Source of the DNA: Bacillota bacterium | Lineage (GTDB): Bacteria > Bacillota > Bacilli > Paenibacillales > Paenibacillaceae | Direction: 5' to 3' | Assembly: GCA_023460795.1 (NCBI GenBank) | Contig: JAEWPC010000015.1 | Span: forward strand, 52,656-116,655 | DNA: 64,000 nucleotides | In this document: one piece after another, positions 10,601-16,617 of the stretch | Layout: each line of letters begins with the position of its first letter | How positions within the stretch are numbered: position 1 is the stretch's first letter | Translations under genes and position numbers: made by a program | The notes under the pieces: generated by a model | What the model was told of the DNA's origin: nothing | Database searches by the model: none | The model's input: the letters and a program-made list of their open reading frames with translations, nothing else

Positions 10601-10645
10601 GATAAAACGGTGGATAGTTACGTGCGAGTGCATCGTTTGTGGTAG
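4625..10645 (+). CDS. Giant secreted PKD-repeat / LamG-like cell-surface protein
   Basis: A 2006-aa exported protein with a signal peptide in residues 1-30. Residues 1-450 are unrecognised beta-rich sequence. Ig/PKD-like modules with the DPDGD or DPENDP turn begin near 455 and recur to about 700. A central unrecognised block of about 550 residues is rich in Tyr, Ser and Asn. A LamG/concanavalin-like domain lies at about 1312-1455. PKD repeats occupy roughly 1480-1870 and a final Ig-like module ends at the C-terminus. There is no LPXTG motif or own SLH repeat, so anchoring may depend on the SLH protein encoded 14 bp upstream. ATG has GGGAG 6 bases before it. Composition varies strongly along the gene: 22 of 60 bases are G/C at 7201-7260 against 39 of 60 at 9961-10020. 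Cysteines tend to occur in pairs. Adhesion or polysaccharide binding is likely; the ligand is unknown. Confidence 0.85.
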   Translation: MRKLSILLLITLITGAVGAVLPQPLFTHAASATTPEEVDLSFSRAKEVEGKPGKLYSKQPSITSDSKTITPSNGSKIKQIDLVQNGVVKQTLVKDASLSSWTGTVSVSGQEREVVSSNNDTAKGFFAWFRYGKDGPNGNKWYYGGFDGTCPSPSGTSETDTFDMPKAPGCIEVNLKLSGTVDNKYKLSDKTEVPFEAVVDDTNIISASAEIDDRADVRGPNDDPGLKGKTYELTYKKDVVADSAKRFTVYYKQDYNYPGISKKLEAYGARVMVYHAAWLVNITSITYEYDTPKLRITYEGDAPPPTDIKGDFDILPSNTINWRDSFSLRPKDFSFSAGCTYQYHQYRIERDGQVWTSSKINGGMAATTSFSFSNYPYNIAVGSHYITIKVFADCGDSGWTGGKTLTVNGPASNSPPDFSVGWTTPGNWTQAGVQTKVVVGTQLDLVYLDAPAPSDPDGDTIEFLGFDFTNQPQWAQDIPGKYGSYTNGYQRITMDTVGYFCGKGTMRDSFGASTTKNACIQVVEPNPIPVISAPSIIRENHPVTPAIHGDLSYSPAGRSIDHSKDIWVNRQSVYPTPGEVTISLEVFDSTGLKSLYPATKAIDVLPDEPPVAVLNVQPLGIRQGKYDVYNNSYTTDGDIIVSATYRYRYDSNNNGFDDDEWLALAGNLTQTAITPAKVGKYEIEVTVTENYGKTGTTSVVLDTVNLAPAVSFLMEGENETPAPSNIKKYTATDIYKNWPLYQTNSTTPTSKAQGWSATGNTLSAGLGKFGESIKSYYRSYDSWGSSRTDMNMGSLPDSGNGANSLNSYRSIVGGPYVAEPLMRPMSYQTPEAYENATFYHSGAGSWADPQGFYFKSNKTHLYYTSTMYRTSYDYYMPIAGESLIALNYSKIGNFRNGTTCNNADCTSYSFKKWYVNNEDPYDFMLHPEDLKKSSPKIKYGYWLSYDDYNSDLNSGNWTKVYWTQEHSSPDIKVLGYQVADKTIYQLVQWTCKNCNTIRNGSSDSRSDATMLDIRTYDAFTGQLIQSTALDGKNVDGYLSRGSWIDKNMSFTRGDVMIIVNYDGKIIEINREGKIEVKATLPFQYPRDLFRGPNGEWYTYYVVSTNPNSEFDDIAHAVRINSDYTIGWDVVLRGMRPTPDVSLGGQIDQSDNNYVMYVNPISREIVVRSYSRHSADFGADTFYEVIHMDTGAKRDWDASYNFTSINSLMGVSWSGSYFGSNGYAVQSTADGYRTMRNGNDFQVYGPNGSLASAFSVDTQVIDINYYATTADYVKSGLYVGDGIYLAFYNIKRYANPLSADIAPYLIKGTPTSNALPYKGFNLGQFVSTETVDNTEITWTMNMAKPTADTELAGMSFRMTDPRNRYAVESNGSTLYLSKYVNGTRTVLRNTSFAIQAKTNYSFKIGMQGSRIQVYVNDVPYFDVTDTQFASGKFGPFSDKAYVDFSNVAKVQLSTPTIEWMTNYAIWDAGSATADVRVSNVVFTDPENDPRAGNYQWYIEHTPKFLNNQGVSALHGRTLTSPAATFDKVGNYRVTLRAQDDPHPSYLYPATEFDSYRKLSNEYWQILTVHRRPVAQFTLSFAADKSLIWNDTSYDPDRWASASAYSTEATGINYQTTRGILERRYYYKTPSGATVNAKLVTPTEVGTYALGLQVKDEYGAWSYWAEQEIQIDTPVIPNAPPTPGFTLSKTTLYRGEPLTIASSASDPEDGAAANLSHEYYMRNVTQGTGEFLQSTSRGTWTKVFNSLGVVAIRQVVCDSKNQCASLTKNVTIINRQPTADFTWTPSPVYEGDAVRFSTAVSDPDNDPLTVSYEITSPKGTKLTDTYSFSAPYSQHSGPYVEMDTPGTWTIKMTVSDAIAPDITVTKTVIVGELGVVGAVKHTEAWERNRLAYNEKYDPDRAPDVFWAGEAFVLEAATTNTGTSTRASSVTVQAFGDESKALAVSGASGTTWNALWSSSDTDIEFAKLKDGEYTFVFTATYTNGVVKTDSVTIRIDKTVDSYVRVHRLW

Positions 10646-10681
10646 CGACGGGCGAGATGAGATGTAATCCTCCATCCGCTA

Positions 10682-10690
10682 TGCTACAAT
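10682..10690 (+). promoter_or_regulatory. Extended -10 promoter for udk
   Basis: TGCTACAAT is an extended -10 (TGN plus TACAAT) without a good -35. It lies 26 bp before the udk ribosome binding site. Confidence 0.4.
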
Positions 10691-10735
10691 ACTGAAATTG
10701 ACTTGGTATTTAGACAGGGAGGCAACGGGGACTAC

Positions 10736-11356
10736 ATGCTTACGATCGGAATCGCAGGCGGAACCGGCTCGGGTAAAACAACGGTAGCCCGCGCAGTCAT
10801 CGACCGCCTTGGCGCGGACAAGGTGACCTTCATCTCGCAGGACAATTACTACAAAGATCATCCTCACCTTACGATGGCGGAACGGGAGAAGATCAACTAC
10901 GACCATCCGCTCGTGTTCGAGAACGAACTGCTGATCGAGCATTTGAAGCGGCTAAGCGAGGGACAACCGGCCGAGGCTCCGGTGTACGACTTCACGACGC
11001 ATTCCCGGTTCCCGAACAAGACGATCACGCTCGCGCCGTGCAAAGTCGTCGTCGTCGAAGGGCTGCACGTGCTGTCCGATGAGAAGCTCCGCGAGATCAT
11101 CGACATTAAAGTGTTCGTGGACACCGATCCCGACGTGCGGATTCTGCGCCGGGTGCTCAGGGACATTGAAGAGCGCGGCCGTTCGATCCATTCGATTCAC
11201 GAACAATATTTGAAGACGGTAAAGCCGATGCATGAAGCGTTCATCGAGCCTTCCAAGAAATACGCGGACCTCATCATCCCGCAAGGCGGAGAGAACGAAG
11301 TCGGCATCCAACTGCTGTCGGTCCTGATGGAGAAGCATTTGTTGGCGAAAATGTAG
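10736..11356 (+). CDS. udk: Uridine kinase
   Basis: Phosphorylates uridine and cytidine to UMP and CMP in pyrimidine salvage. The 206-aa product has the P-loop GGTGSGKTTVA at residues 8-18, the QDNYYKD and NYDHP signatures, DFTTHSR, the VVVEGLHVL strand and the RRVLRDIEERGR lid, all typical of Udk. ATG at 10736 is preferred: GGGAGG at 10717-10722 lies 13 bases upstream, and earlier in-frame starts would include that site. It appears monocistronic, because the next gene has its own promoter and leader. Confidence 0.95.
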   Translation: MLTIGIAGGTGSGKTTVARAVIDRLGADKVTFISQDNYYKDHPHLTMAEREKINYDHPLVFENELLIEHLKRLSEGQPAEAPVYDFTTHSRFPNKTITLAPCKVVVVEGLHVLSDEKLREIIDIKVFVDTDPDVRILRRVLRDIEERGRSIHSIHEQYLKTVKPMHEAFIEPSKKYADLIIPQGGENEVGIQLLSVLMEKHLLAKM

Positions 11357-11375
11357 CATAGACTAGTCCTATCTG

Positions 11376-11404
11376 ATAGACAACGCATCGCTGTTTTCCT
11401 ATAA
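11376..11404 (+). promoter_or_regulatory. Sigma-A promoter of the structured leader
   Basis: TAGACA (11376-11381), a 17-bp spacer and a perfect TATAAT (11399-11404). The -10 lies inside the small dyad TCCTA-TAA-TAGGA (11396-11408). Transcription is expected to start near 11411. Confidence 0.7.
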
Positions 11405-11410
11405 TAGGAT

Positions 11411-11692
11411 TAATTTGAATTTAGGCGGGATCATGTGACCAACTAATGTGTTCGAGACGATCGGTTAACGGCTTCATGCCGAACTGAATACGCCAGGAGC
11501 AGGCAACGCGGAAAGCCACCCGAAGCGGTAGGCTAGCTTCGTCGTTCGCAGGCCCGGGCTTGTCCGATTTGAACACATTGAACATTAACGCGCTTAAACG
11601 ATACGAGGAACGACTAGACGAGAAGTCCGTCTATTCTTCGCTGTCATCGCCATCGTGCCGTGAATGAACAACCGTTCATTCGCGGCTTTTTT
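11411..11692 (+). ncRNA. Structured leader RNA ending in an intrinsic terminator (unidentified riboswitch or attenuator candidate)
   Basis: About 280 nt of non-coding transcript precede the amidase gene. A long-range helix pairs AATGTGTTC (11444-11452) with GAACACATT (11571-11579) and continues with ATCGG (11459-11463)/CCGAT (11564-11568). Inside it are hairpins CGGC-TTCAT-GCCG (11468-11480) and CGAAGC/GCTTCG (11521-11541). The transcript ends in a strong terminator at 11657-11692. Promoter, compact junction-like fold, terminator and gene in that order is the layout of a transcription-controlling riboswitch; a stand-alone small RNA is the alternative. I compared it from memory with c-di-GMP, c-di-AMP, cobalamin, SAM, TPP, FMN, lysine, glycine, M-box, Mn, ZTP and T-box cores and found no match. 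Confidence 0.5.
11657..11692 (+). terminator. Intrinsic terminator at the end of the amidase leader
   Basis: GCCGTGAATGAAC pairs with GTTCATTCGCGGC (13 bp with one G-T wobble) around a four-base loop, and TTTTTT follows. It lies 43 bp upstream of the amidase start on the same strand. Confidence 0.88.
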
Positions 11693-11735
11693 GCATTTAT
11701 TCTATCCAGTCGAGGTCCCGAGAGGAGTTTTATCT

Positions 11736-13214
11736 ATGCGAAATCATATCGAACAATGGTTGTCGGTAAACGATATTCCCGCCATGCAAGCGGCAATGGA
11801 GGCGGGGGAGATCAGCTCTGAAGAGCTTGCGCGGGGTTATCTCGCGCGAATCGAGAAGGTCGACACGCGCATTAACGCCGTGCTGGAGATCAATCCAGAT
11901 GCGACGTCGATCGCCCGCGCGCTTGACGAAGAACGCGCTGCGCGGGGAAGCCGTGGGCCCCTGCACGGTATCCCGATTCTGCTGAAAGACAACATCGATA
12001 CCGCCGATCGCATGCACACGAGCGCGGGATCGGTTGCGCTGGCCGATTCGATTGCGTCGGAAGACGCGTTCATCGCCGCGCGGCTGCGGGAAGCGGGAGC
12101 CGTCATTCTAGGCAAAGCGAACATGACGGAATGGTCCAACTTCATGTCCAGTCGCATGCCAGCGGGTTACAGCTCGCGCGGCGGGCAGGTCATTAATCCA
12201 TACGGGACTGATGTGTTCGTCAGCGGATCGAGTTCCGGCCCGGCGGCTGCGATGGCGGCAAGCTTCGCCGCTGCAACGATCGGGACGGAGACGGCAGGCT
12301 CGATCGTCGGCCCGGCCAGCCAACATAACGTCGTCGGCATAAAGCCGACGGTAGGCCTTCTCAGCCGCTCCGGCATCATCCCGATCTCGAGCAGCCAAGA
12401 TACGGCGGGTCCGATCGCGAGATCGGTCGCGGACGCCGCGATCGTCCTCGGTGCGATGACAAGCGTCGACGAGCGCGATCCGGCCATGCGGACGGAAGCT
12501 CGGCGGGCTTATGCGGACTATACGCCGTTCTTGGACGCGGACTACCTGAAGCGAGCGCGAATCGGCATTCCGAGACACTACTACAATCATCTCGATGCCG
12601 AGCGGCTTGCGTTGATGGAGGCGGCGATTGACGACTTGAGGCGCGAGGGGGCGACCGTCATCGATCCCGTAGAGCTCTATATCGAGCAGCTTCCTTGGAA
12701 TAACGATGTAATCACCTACGAATTTAAGCAGGGTATCAACGCGTACTTGTCCCAGCTTCCGCCGTCCGCTTCCGTACGAAGCTTGTCGCAGCTGATCGCC
12801 TATAACGAGCAGCATGCGGAGATTGCCGCGAAATACGGGCAAGACGTGCTGGAGCTTTCGGAAGCGAATACGCTGACCGAAGAGGAGTATGCACGCAAGA
12901 AACGAGAGTATTCGGTTCTCGCGCGAACGCAGGGCATCGACCACGTGCTCGAGCAGCATCGCCTCGACGCGCTTATGCTGCCGGGCGACGTAGACGGCAT
13001 GTATATCGCGGCGCGTCTCGGGTACCCGCTGATCTCCGTTCCGGCCGGATTCGTCCGGACGGGCACGGTCGATGCCGACGGCGACCCGACGAAAGGACCG
13101 TTCGGCGTCGTTTTCTCCGCAGGAGCCTATAGCGAACCTACGCTGATTAAGATCGCCTACGGTTACGAGCAAGCGACGCGGCACCATGCTCCACCCCAAT
13201 GGAAAGAGGTGTAA
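11736..13214 (+). CDS. Amidase-signature family amidase
   Basis: A 492-aa serine hydrolase of the amidase signature family, which cleaves amides or transfers ammonia through a Ser-cisSer-Lys triad. The catalytic lysine is in GIPILLKDNID near residue 88. The glycine/serine-rich nucleophile region runs through SGSSSGPAAAMA and GTETAGSIVGPAS at about 165-195. The length fits stand-alone amidases and GatA-like paralogues. No gatB or gatC lies beside it, so a role in tRNA transamidation is unlikely. ATG at 11736 has AGGAG 8 bases upstream; in-frame codons further 5' lie in the terminator and are rejected. It is preceded by a leader with terminator and followed after 6 bp by a kinase-fold gene, probably one operon. 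Substrate unknown. Confidence 0.88.
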   Translation: MRNHIEQWLSVNDIPAMQAAMEAGEISSEELARGYLARIEKVDTRINAVLEINPDATSIARALDEERAARGSRGPLHGIPILLKDNIDTADRMHTSAGSVALADSIASEDAFIAARLREAGAVILGKANMTEWSNFMSSRMPAGYSSRGGQVINPYGTDVFVSGSSSGPAAAMAASFAAATIGTETAGSIVGPASQHNVVGIKPTVGLLSRSGIIPISSSQDTAGPIARSVADAAIVLGAMTSVDERDPAMRTEARRAYADYTPFLDADYLKRARIGIPRHYYNHLDAERLALMEAAIDDLRREGATVIDPVELYIEQLPWNNDVITYEFKQGINAYLSQLPPSASVRSLSQLIAYNEQHAEIAAKYGQDVLELSEANTLTEEEYARKKREYSVLARTQGIDHVLEQHRLDALMLPGDVDGMYIAARLGYPLISVPAGFVRTGTVDADGDPTKGPFGVVFSAGAYSEPTLIKIAYGYEQATRHHAPPQWKEV

Positions 13215-13220
13215 CTTCGA

Positions 13221-14147
13221 ATGTCCGCCTACGAAAGACCAAACCTTGAGCAAACCGAGATTGAGCGCGTACTGCGCGAGCACTTCCCATCACCGGTTGC
13301 CGACATCACCGAACTGAAGGGCGGCAACTTGGGCGGCGTATACTGCTTCGTCCACGAAGACGTCAAATACGTCATTAAATTCACGACGCTGCCGGAAGGG
13401 TTCGAGACCGAGCGGTTCGTTTCCGGATTGCTGACGAGATGCGGAATACCGTTCCCCAGGTGCATCGCGAATGGCAGGCTTGATCCGAACCTAGCTTATA
13501 TCGTTTTCGATTGGATCGAGGGCAGCGTATTGGCGGATTACCCGGACGACCGGAAAGCCCGGCAGGTTCCGCAGCTCGTTCGCCTGCTGACCCGCATGAA
13601 CCACATCGACGTAAGCGAGACGAAGGGATATGGACGGATTCTGCCGAATGGCAACGGGGCCTATTCTTCTTGGCGGGAATGCCTGGACGCGACTTTCGCG
13701 GAGGATCAGACGGGGACGTTCTGGGAGAACTGGACCGACTTATTCCGTACGACCCGGCTCGAGAAAGACGTGTTCGAGGAATGCCGCGCGCGGATGATGG
13801 CTTATTCTCGCTATAACGAACCGCACCGGCATTTTGTCCATGGCGACATGCATCCTTGGAACATTCTCTCGGACGGCGATCGGATTACCGGCGTGATCGA
13901 CGGCAACTTCGCTTATGGGGATTATCTCATCGATCTCGCGACGCTCGAAGGGATTCTAGGTCGGGTCGGAATCATCGAAGCCTACGAGCGCTGCCAGGAA
14001 CAGTCGGGTATCGTCATCCCGCATTTCAAGGAACGGCTCATCGGCGCGCATTACTACAAGGGACTCGATGGACTCCGCTTTTACGCGAAAATGGGCATGG
14101 ACGACGGGTACGAGTACATTCGAAGCTTTATGCTTAATTTAGGTTAA
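13221..14147 (+). CDS. APH-fold phosphotransferase (aminoglycoside phosphotransferase family)
   Basis: A 308-aa protein kinase-like small-molecule phosphotransferase. The catalytic loop HGDMHPWN is near residue 208, and the metal-binding segment ITGVIDGNFAYGD follows at about 224. The N-lobe carries VKYVIKF. Such proteins phosphorylate hydroxyls of aminoglycosides, homoserine, choline or other metabolites, and most chromosomal members are not resistance enzymes. The metal-binding region has a glycine where many members have Trp (IDG rather than IDW). It starts 6 bp after the amidase with AAAGAGGTG upstream and is likely co-transcribed with it. The substrate cannot be read from the sequence. 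Confidence 0.85.
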   Translation: MSAYERPNLEQTEIERVLREHFPSPVADITELKGGNLGGVYCFVHEDVKYVIKFTTLPEGFETERFVSGLLTRCGIPFPRCIANGRLDPNLAYIVFDWIEGSVLADYPDDRKARQVPQLVRLLTRMNHIDVSETKGYGRILPNGNGAYSSWRECLDATFAEDQTGTFWENWTDLFRTTRLEKDVFEECRARMMAYSRYNEPHRHFVHGDMHPWNILSDGDRITGVIDGNFAYGDYLIDLATLEGILGRVGIIEAYERCQEQSGIVIPHFKERLIGAHYYKGLDGLRFYAKMGMDDGYEYIRSFMLNLG

Positions 14148-14152
14148 TTCTC

Positions 14153-14187
14153 CTCTAAGTTAATTTTAAGGTTCGGCTTATACAATG
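14153..14187 (+). promoter_or_regulatory. Promoter and possible operator of the first two-component system
   Basis: TACAAT at 14182-14187 serves as -10, with TTTAAT at 14160-14165 as a weak -35. CTCTAAGTTT (14153) and TTTTAAGGTT (14165) resemble the repeats found upstream of the neighbouring transporter operon (TTTTAAGCTT at 16516), suggesting autoregulation. Confidence 0.35.
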
Positions 14188-14219
14188 GTTGGCATGAAGC
14201 GGAACCGGAGGGGCGCGGC

Positions 14220-14897
14220 TTGAGAATACTCGTGGTGGAAGACGATCGACCGTTGCGCGATGCGGTCGTCACCTTGTTGAAGGAAGAAGCCTATCAGGTG
14301 GACGAAGCGGATAACGGGCCGGACGGCGCGCATCTGGCAAGGCTGCGGGTGCACGACTTGATCGTGCTCGATATTATGCTCCCCGGCATGAACGGACTGT
14401 CCGTGTTATCGGATATAAGGACAAGCGGCAACGCGGCGCCGGTCTTGCTGCTTACGGCGCTCGACAGCGTGGACGAACGAGTGAGAGGGCTTGACTCCGG
14501 TGCGGACGATTATTTGATTAAACCGTTCGCGACGCCGGAGCTGCTCGCGCGAATCCGGGTGCTGTTAAGACGTCATTCGCAGGGATCGCCGGACGGGGAG
14601 CTGGGCTACGGAGATTTGATGGTGAAGTGTCAGGCGATGGAAGGATATGCGTGCGGAGAACCATTGAAGCTGACGCTAAAAGAGTTCGAGCTGATGGAAT
14701 ATCTGATGCTGAACCGGGAGCAAATTCTGACGAAGGAGCAGCTGCTCGACCGGGTGTGGGGCATCGATTCTGAAGCGGGCATCGGCGTTGTCGACGTATA
14801 CGTGCATTATCTGCGCAAAAAGCTGGCTCCTTTCGGATGCGACGGTTACGTCCATACGATTCGCGGGGTCGGCTACATGTTGAAGGAGAAGCGCTAA
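14220..14897 (+). CDS. OmpR/PhoB-family response regulator
   Basis: A 225-aa regulator. The receiver domain (1-118) has the acidic pair EDD, the phospho-acceptor in LIVLDIMLPGMNG (about Asp 51), LLTA and the lysine of DYLIKPF. The winged-helix DNA-binding domain (about 130-224) ends with VYVHYLRKKL and TIRGVGYML. The start is TTG with a GGAGGGG site about 6 bases upstream. The stop overlaps the start of the sensor kinase (TAATG). The transporter operon downstream, which carries a similar repeat motif in its promoter region, is the likely target. Confidence 0.93.
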   Translation: MRILVVEDDRPLRDAVVTLLKEEAYQVDEADNGPDGAHLARLRVHDLIVLDIMLPGMNGLSVLSDIRTSGNAAPVLLLTALDSVDERVRGLDSGADDYLIKPFATPELLARIRVLLRRHSQGSPDGELGYGDLMVKCQAMEGYACGEPLKLTLKEFELMEYLMLNREQILTKEQLLDRVWGIDSEAGIGVVDVYVHYLRKKLAPFGCDGYVHTIRGVGYMLKEKR

Positions 14898-16156
14898 TGT
14901 TTAATCGTATTCATAGACAACTGACGATTCGCAACGCCGCCGTTCTGTCGGTCATCCTGATCGGACTTAATCTGTTCGTCTACTTCGTCATGAAAGAGAT
15001 GCTTTTCGGCAAAATAGACGAATCCTTAAGGGGCGCGCGGAGCCAGATGTCGGTGTCAATTACGCCGCAGAGAGCCATTCTGCTCACCGTTGGCCAGTTG
15101 GATCGTCCGATCGTTCAGTTGTTCTGGACCTCCGACGGGCAGGTGGTGCCGAGGCCGGGCAGAAGTCCCTTCACGCAGGAGCAGCTGGAGCTGCTAAGGC
15201 CCGAATCGTCGCCGGATACGCCGAGGACGCTGAAAGTCGGCGAAGAGTATTTTCGGGAGATTCATTTCAACCCTCCGGACATCGGCGCGATTCCAAGCCC
15301 GGACGGCGAGGTGTACGAGATCGCGAAGCTGCAAATGCTGATTAACGTTTCGGCGGAGAAGAGCATGCTGAAGCGGCTGCAATACATTATGATTTCAGGC
15401 GGTACGCTGGGGTTGCTCGTCGCGATCGGCGCAGGTTATTATTTGGCGAACCGCTCGCTTATTCCGATCCGGAGGTCGCTGGAGCAGCAGCAGCAATTCG
15501 TCTCCGACGCGTCGCACGAGCTGCGGACGCCTCTGTCCGTCATCCAAGCGCATTCCGAGCTGCTGCTGCGCCATCCCGAGCATACGATCGAGCAGGATAG
15601 CAAGCATATCTCGACCGTCTTGCGCGAGGCGAAGCGAATGAGCAAGCTCGTCGGCAACTTGCTGACGCTGGCGCGGTCGGACGGCGGCAGACTGGAGCTT
15701 GAGCGTAAGCAAGTGCGTTTCGACGGCATCGTGCAGGAGAGTGCGGCCAAGATGCAGATGATGGCCGAATTGAAGGAAGTGATCTTGCAAACGGATATCG
15801 ATTCGCCCGTAACGATGCTCGGCGACGAGGAGCGGTTGCATCAGCTGCTCATCACCGTGCTCGACAACGCGATCAAGTATACGCCGGAAGGCGGAGTCGT
15901 CCGCGTCTCGTGCCGGAAGCTCGCTCAGTCCGTACAGCTGACGGTCGAAGACACCGGCATCGGCATCCCGCCGGAAAGCCTGCCTTACGTATTCGATCGG
16001 TTCTATCGGGCCGATAAGTCGCGCACCCGCGAGGACGGAGGCACCGGCCTCGGACTCGCGATCGCCAAGTGGATCGTCGAACGTCACGGCGGCCGCATCC
16101 GGTTGGAGAGCAAGCCGTCGTACGGCACGCAAGTGTATATTACGTTGCCGCTATAG
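14897..16156 (+). CDS. Sensor histidine kinase, cognate of the preceding regulator
   Basis: A 419-aa membrane kinase. One transmembrane segment lies at about 13-35, followed by an extracytoplasmic sensor of about 130 residues and a second segment near 165-185. The phospho-acceptor H-box is DASHELRTPLSVI. The ATPase domain shows N-box DNAIKYTPEGG, G1-box DTGIGIPP, F-box YVFDRFYRADKS and G2-box GTGLGLAIAKWI. There is no obvious HAMP extension beyond the short linker. ATG overlaps the regulator stop. A strong terminator directly follows, so the kinase ends this operon. Confidence 0.93.
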   Translation: MFNRIHRQLTIRNAAVLSVILIGLNLFVYFVMKEMLFGKIDESLRGARSQMSVSITPQRAILLTVGQLDRPIVQLFWTSDGQVVPRPGRSPFTQEQLELLRPESSPDTPRTLKVGEEYFREIHFNPPDIGAIPSPDGEVYEIAKLQMLINVSAEKSMLKRLQYIMISGGTLGLLVAIGAGYYLANRSLIPIRRSLEQQQQFVSDASHELRTPLSVIQAHSELLLRHPEHTIEQDSKHISTVLREAKRMSKLVGNLLTLARSDGGRLELERKQVRFDGIVQESAAKMQMMAELKEVILQTDIDSPVTMLGDEERLHQLLITVLDNAIKYTPEGGVVRVSCRKLAQSVQLTVEDTGIGIPPESLPYVFDRFYRADKSRTREDGGTGLGLAIAKWIVERHGGRIRLESKPSYGTQVYITLPL

Positions 16157-16167
16157 CGGTATTGGAC

Positions 16168-16205
16168 CGCGTCAGATTGCTAGAGCAATCTGACGCGTTT
16201 TTTTT
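16168..16205 (+). terminator. Rho-independent terminator after the two-component system
   Basis: A perfect 13-bp stem (16168-16180 with 16185-16197) with loop TAGA is followed by eight T. Confidence 0.95.
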
Positions 16206-16208
16206 CGC

Positions 16209-16462
16209 AACCTCGCAATCCGTCGCTGCAATTCGACTTACCCGAACTAAACCGCACCAACCTCACAATTCCGTCGCTGCAGTTCGACTAACCCGAACTA
16301 AACCGCACGAACCTCACAATTCCGTCGCTGCAGTTAGACTAGCCCGAACTAAACCGCACGAACCTCGCAATTCCGTCGCTGCAGTTCTACTAACCCGAAC
16401 TAAACCGCACCAACCTCGCAATTCCATCGCTGCAGTTCGACTAACCCGAACTAAACCGCGCC
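16209..16462 (+). repeat. Intergenic tandem repeat, 5 units of about 51 bp
   Basis: Units start at 16209 (50 bp), 16259, 16310, 16361 and 16412 (51 bp each), and a decayed sixth begins at 16463. Each unit begins AACCTCGCAATTCC, contains CGTCGCTGCAG, and has a short hairpin GTTCG-N7-CGAAC. Units differ by only a few bases. The array starts just after the terminator of the two-component operon. Because 51 is a multiple of three it reads open as a 17-residue repeat, but there is no ribosome binding site or start of its own, so it is treated as non-coding. Confidence 0.93.
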
Positions 16463-16515
16463 AACCACGCCACTATCGCCATCCCCCCGCATTTTCTTAT
16501 CTCATCTTCAGCGTC

Positions 16516-16547
16516 TTTTAAGCTTGTTTTCAGCTTCTCTAACGGTT
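16516..16547 (+). promoter_or_regulatory. Direct-repeat operator candidate upstream of the SBP-ABC operon
   Basis: TTTTAAGCTT (16516), TTTTCAGCTT (16527) and the weaker TCTAACGGTT (16538) are spaced 11 bp apart, the spacing used by OmpR/PhoB regulators. The adjacent response regulator is the likely binder. A -10-like CATACT lies at 16565-16570. Confidence 0.4.
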
Positions 16548-16617
16548 TTCTAAACATCCGTCTTCATACTGGGCTATGGATAATCGATCCAAATTATGCG
16601 GAAGGGTGATAGAAACG

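Noticed and set aside
11411..11656. c-di-AMP, cobalamin or T-box leader before the amidase
   Set aside because: A GCCGAA stretch and a GCCAC stretch recall some of these classes, but no complete conserved core or T-box sequence is present.
12108..13283. 391-aa open frame antisense to the amidase gene
   Set aside because: Arginine-rich low-information translation typical of a shadow frame; the sense gene has complete amidase motifs.
16069..16521. Protein of 17-residue repeats spanning the array at 16209
   Set aside because: The frame is open only because the unit is 51 bp. It crosses a strong terminator and lacks a start site.
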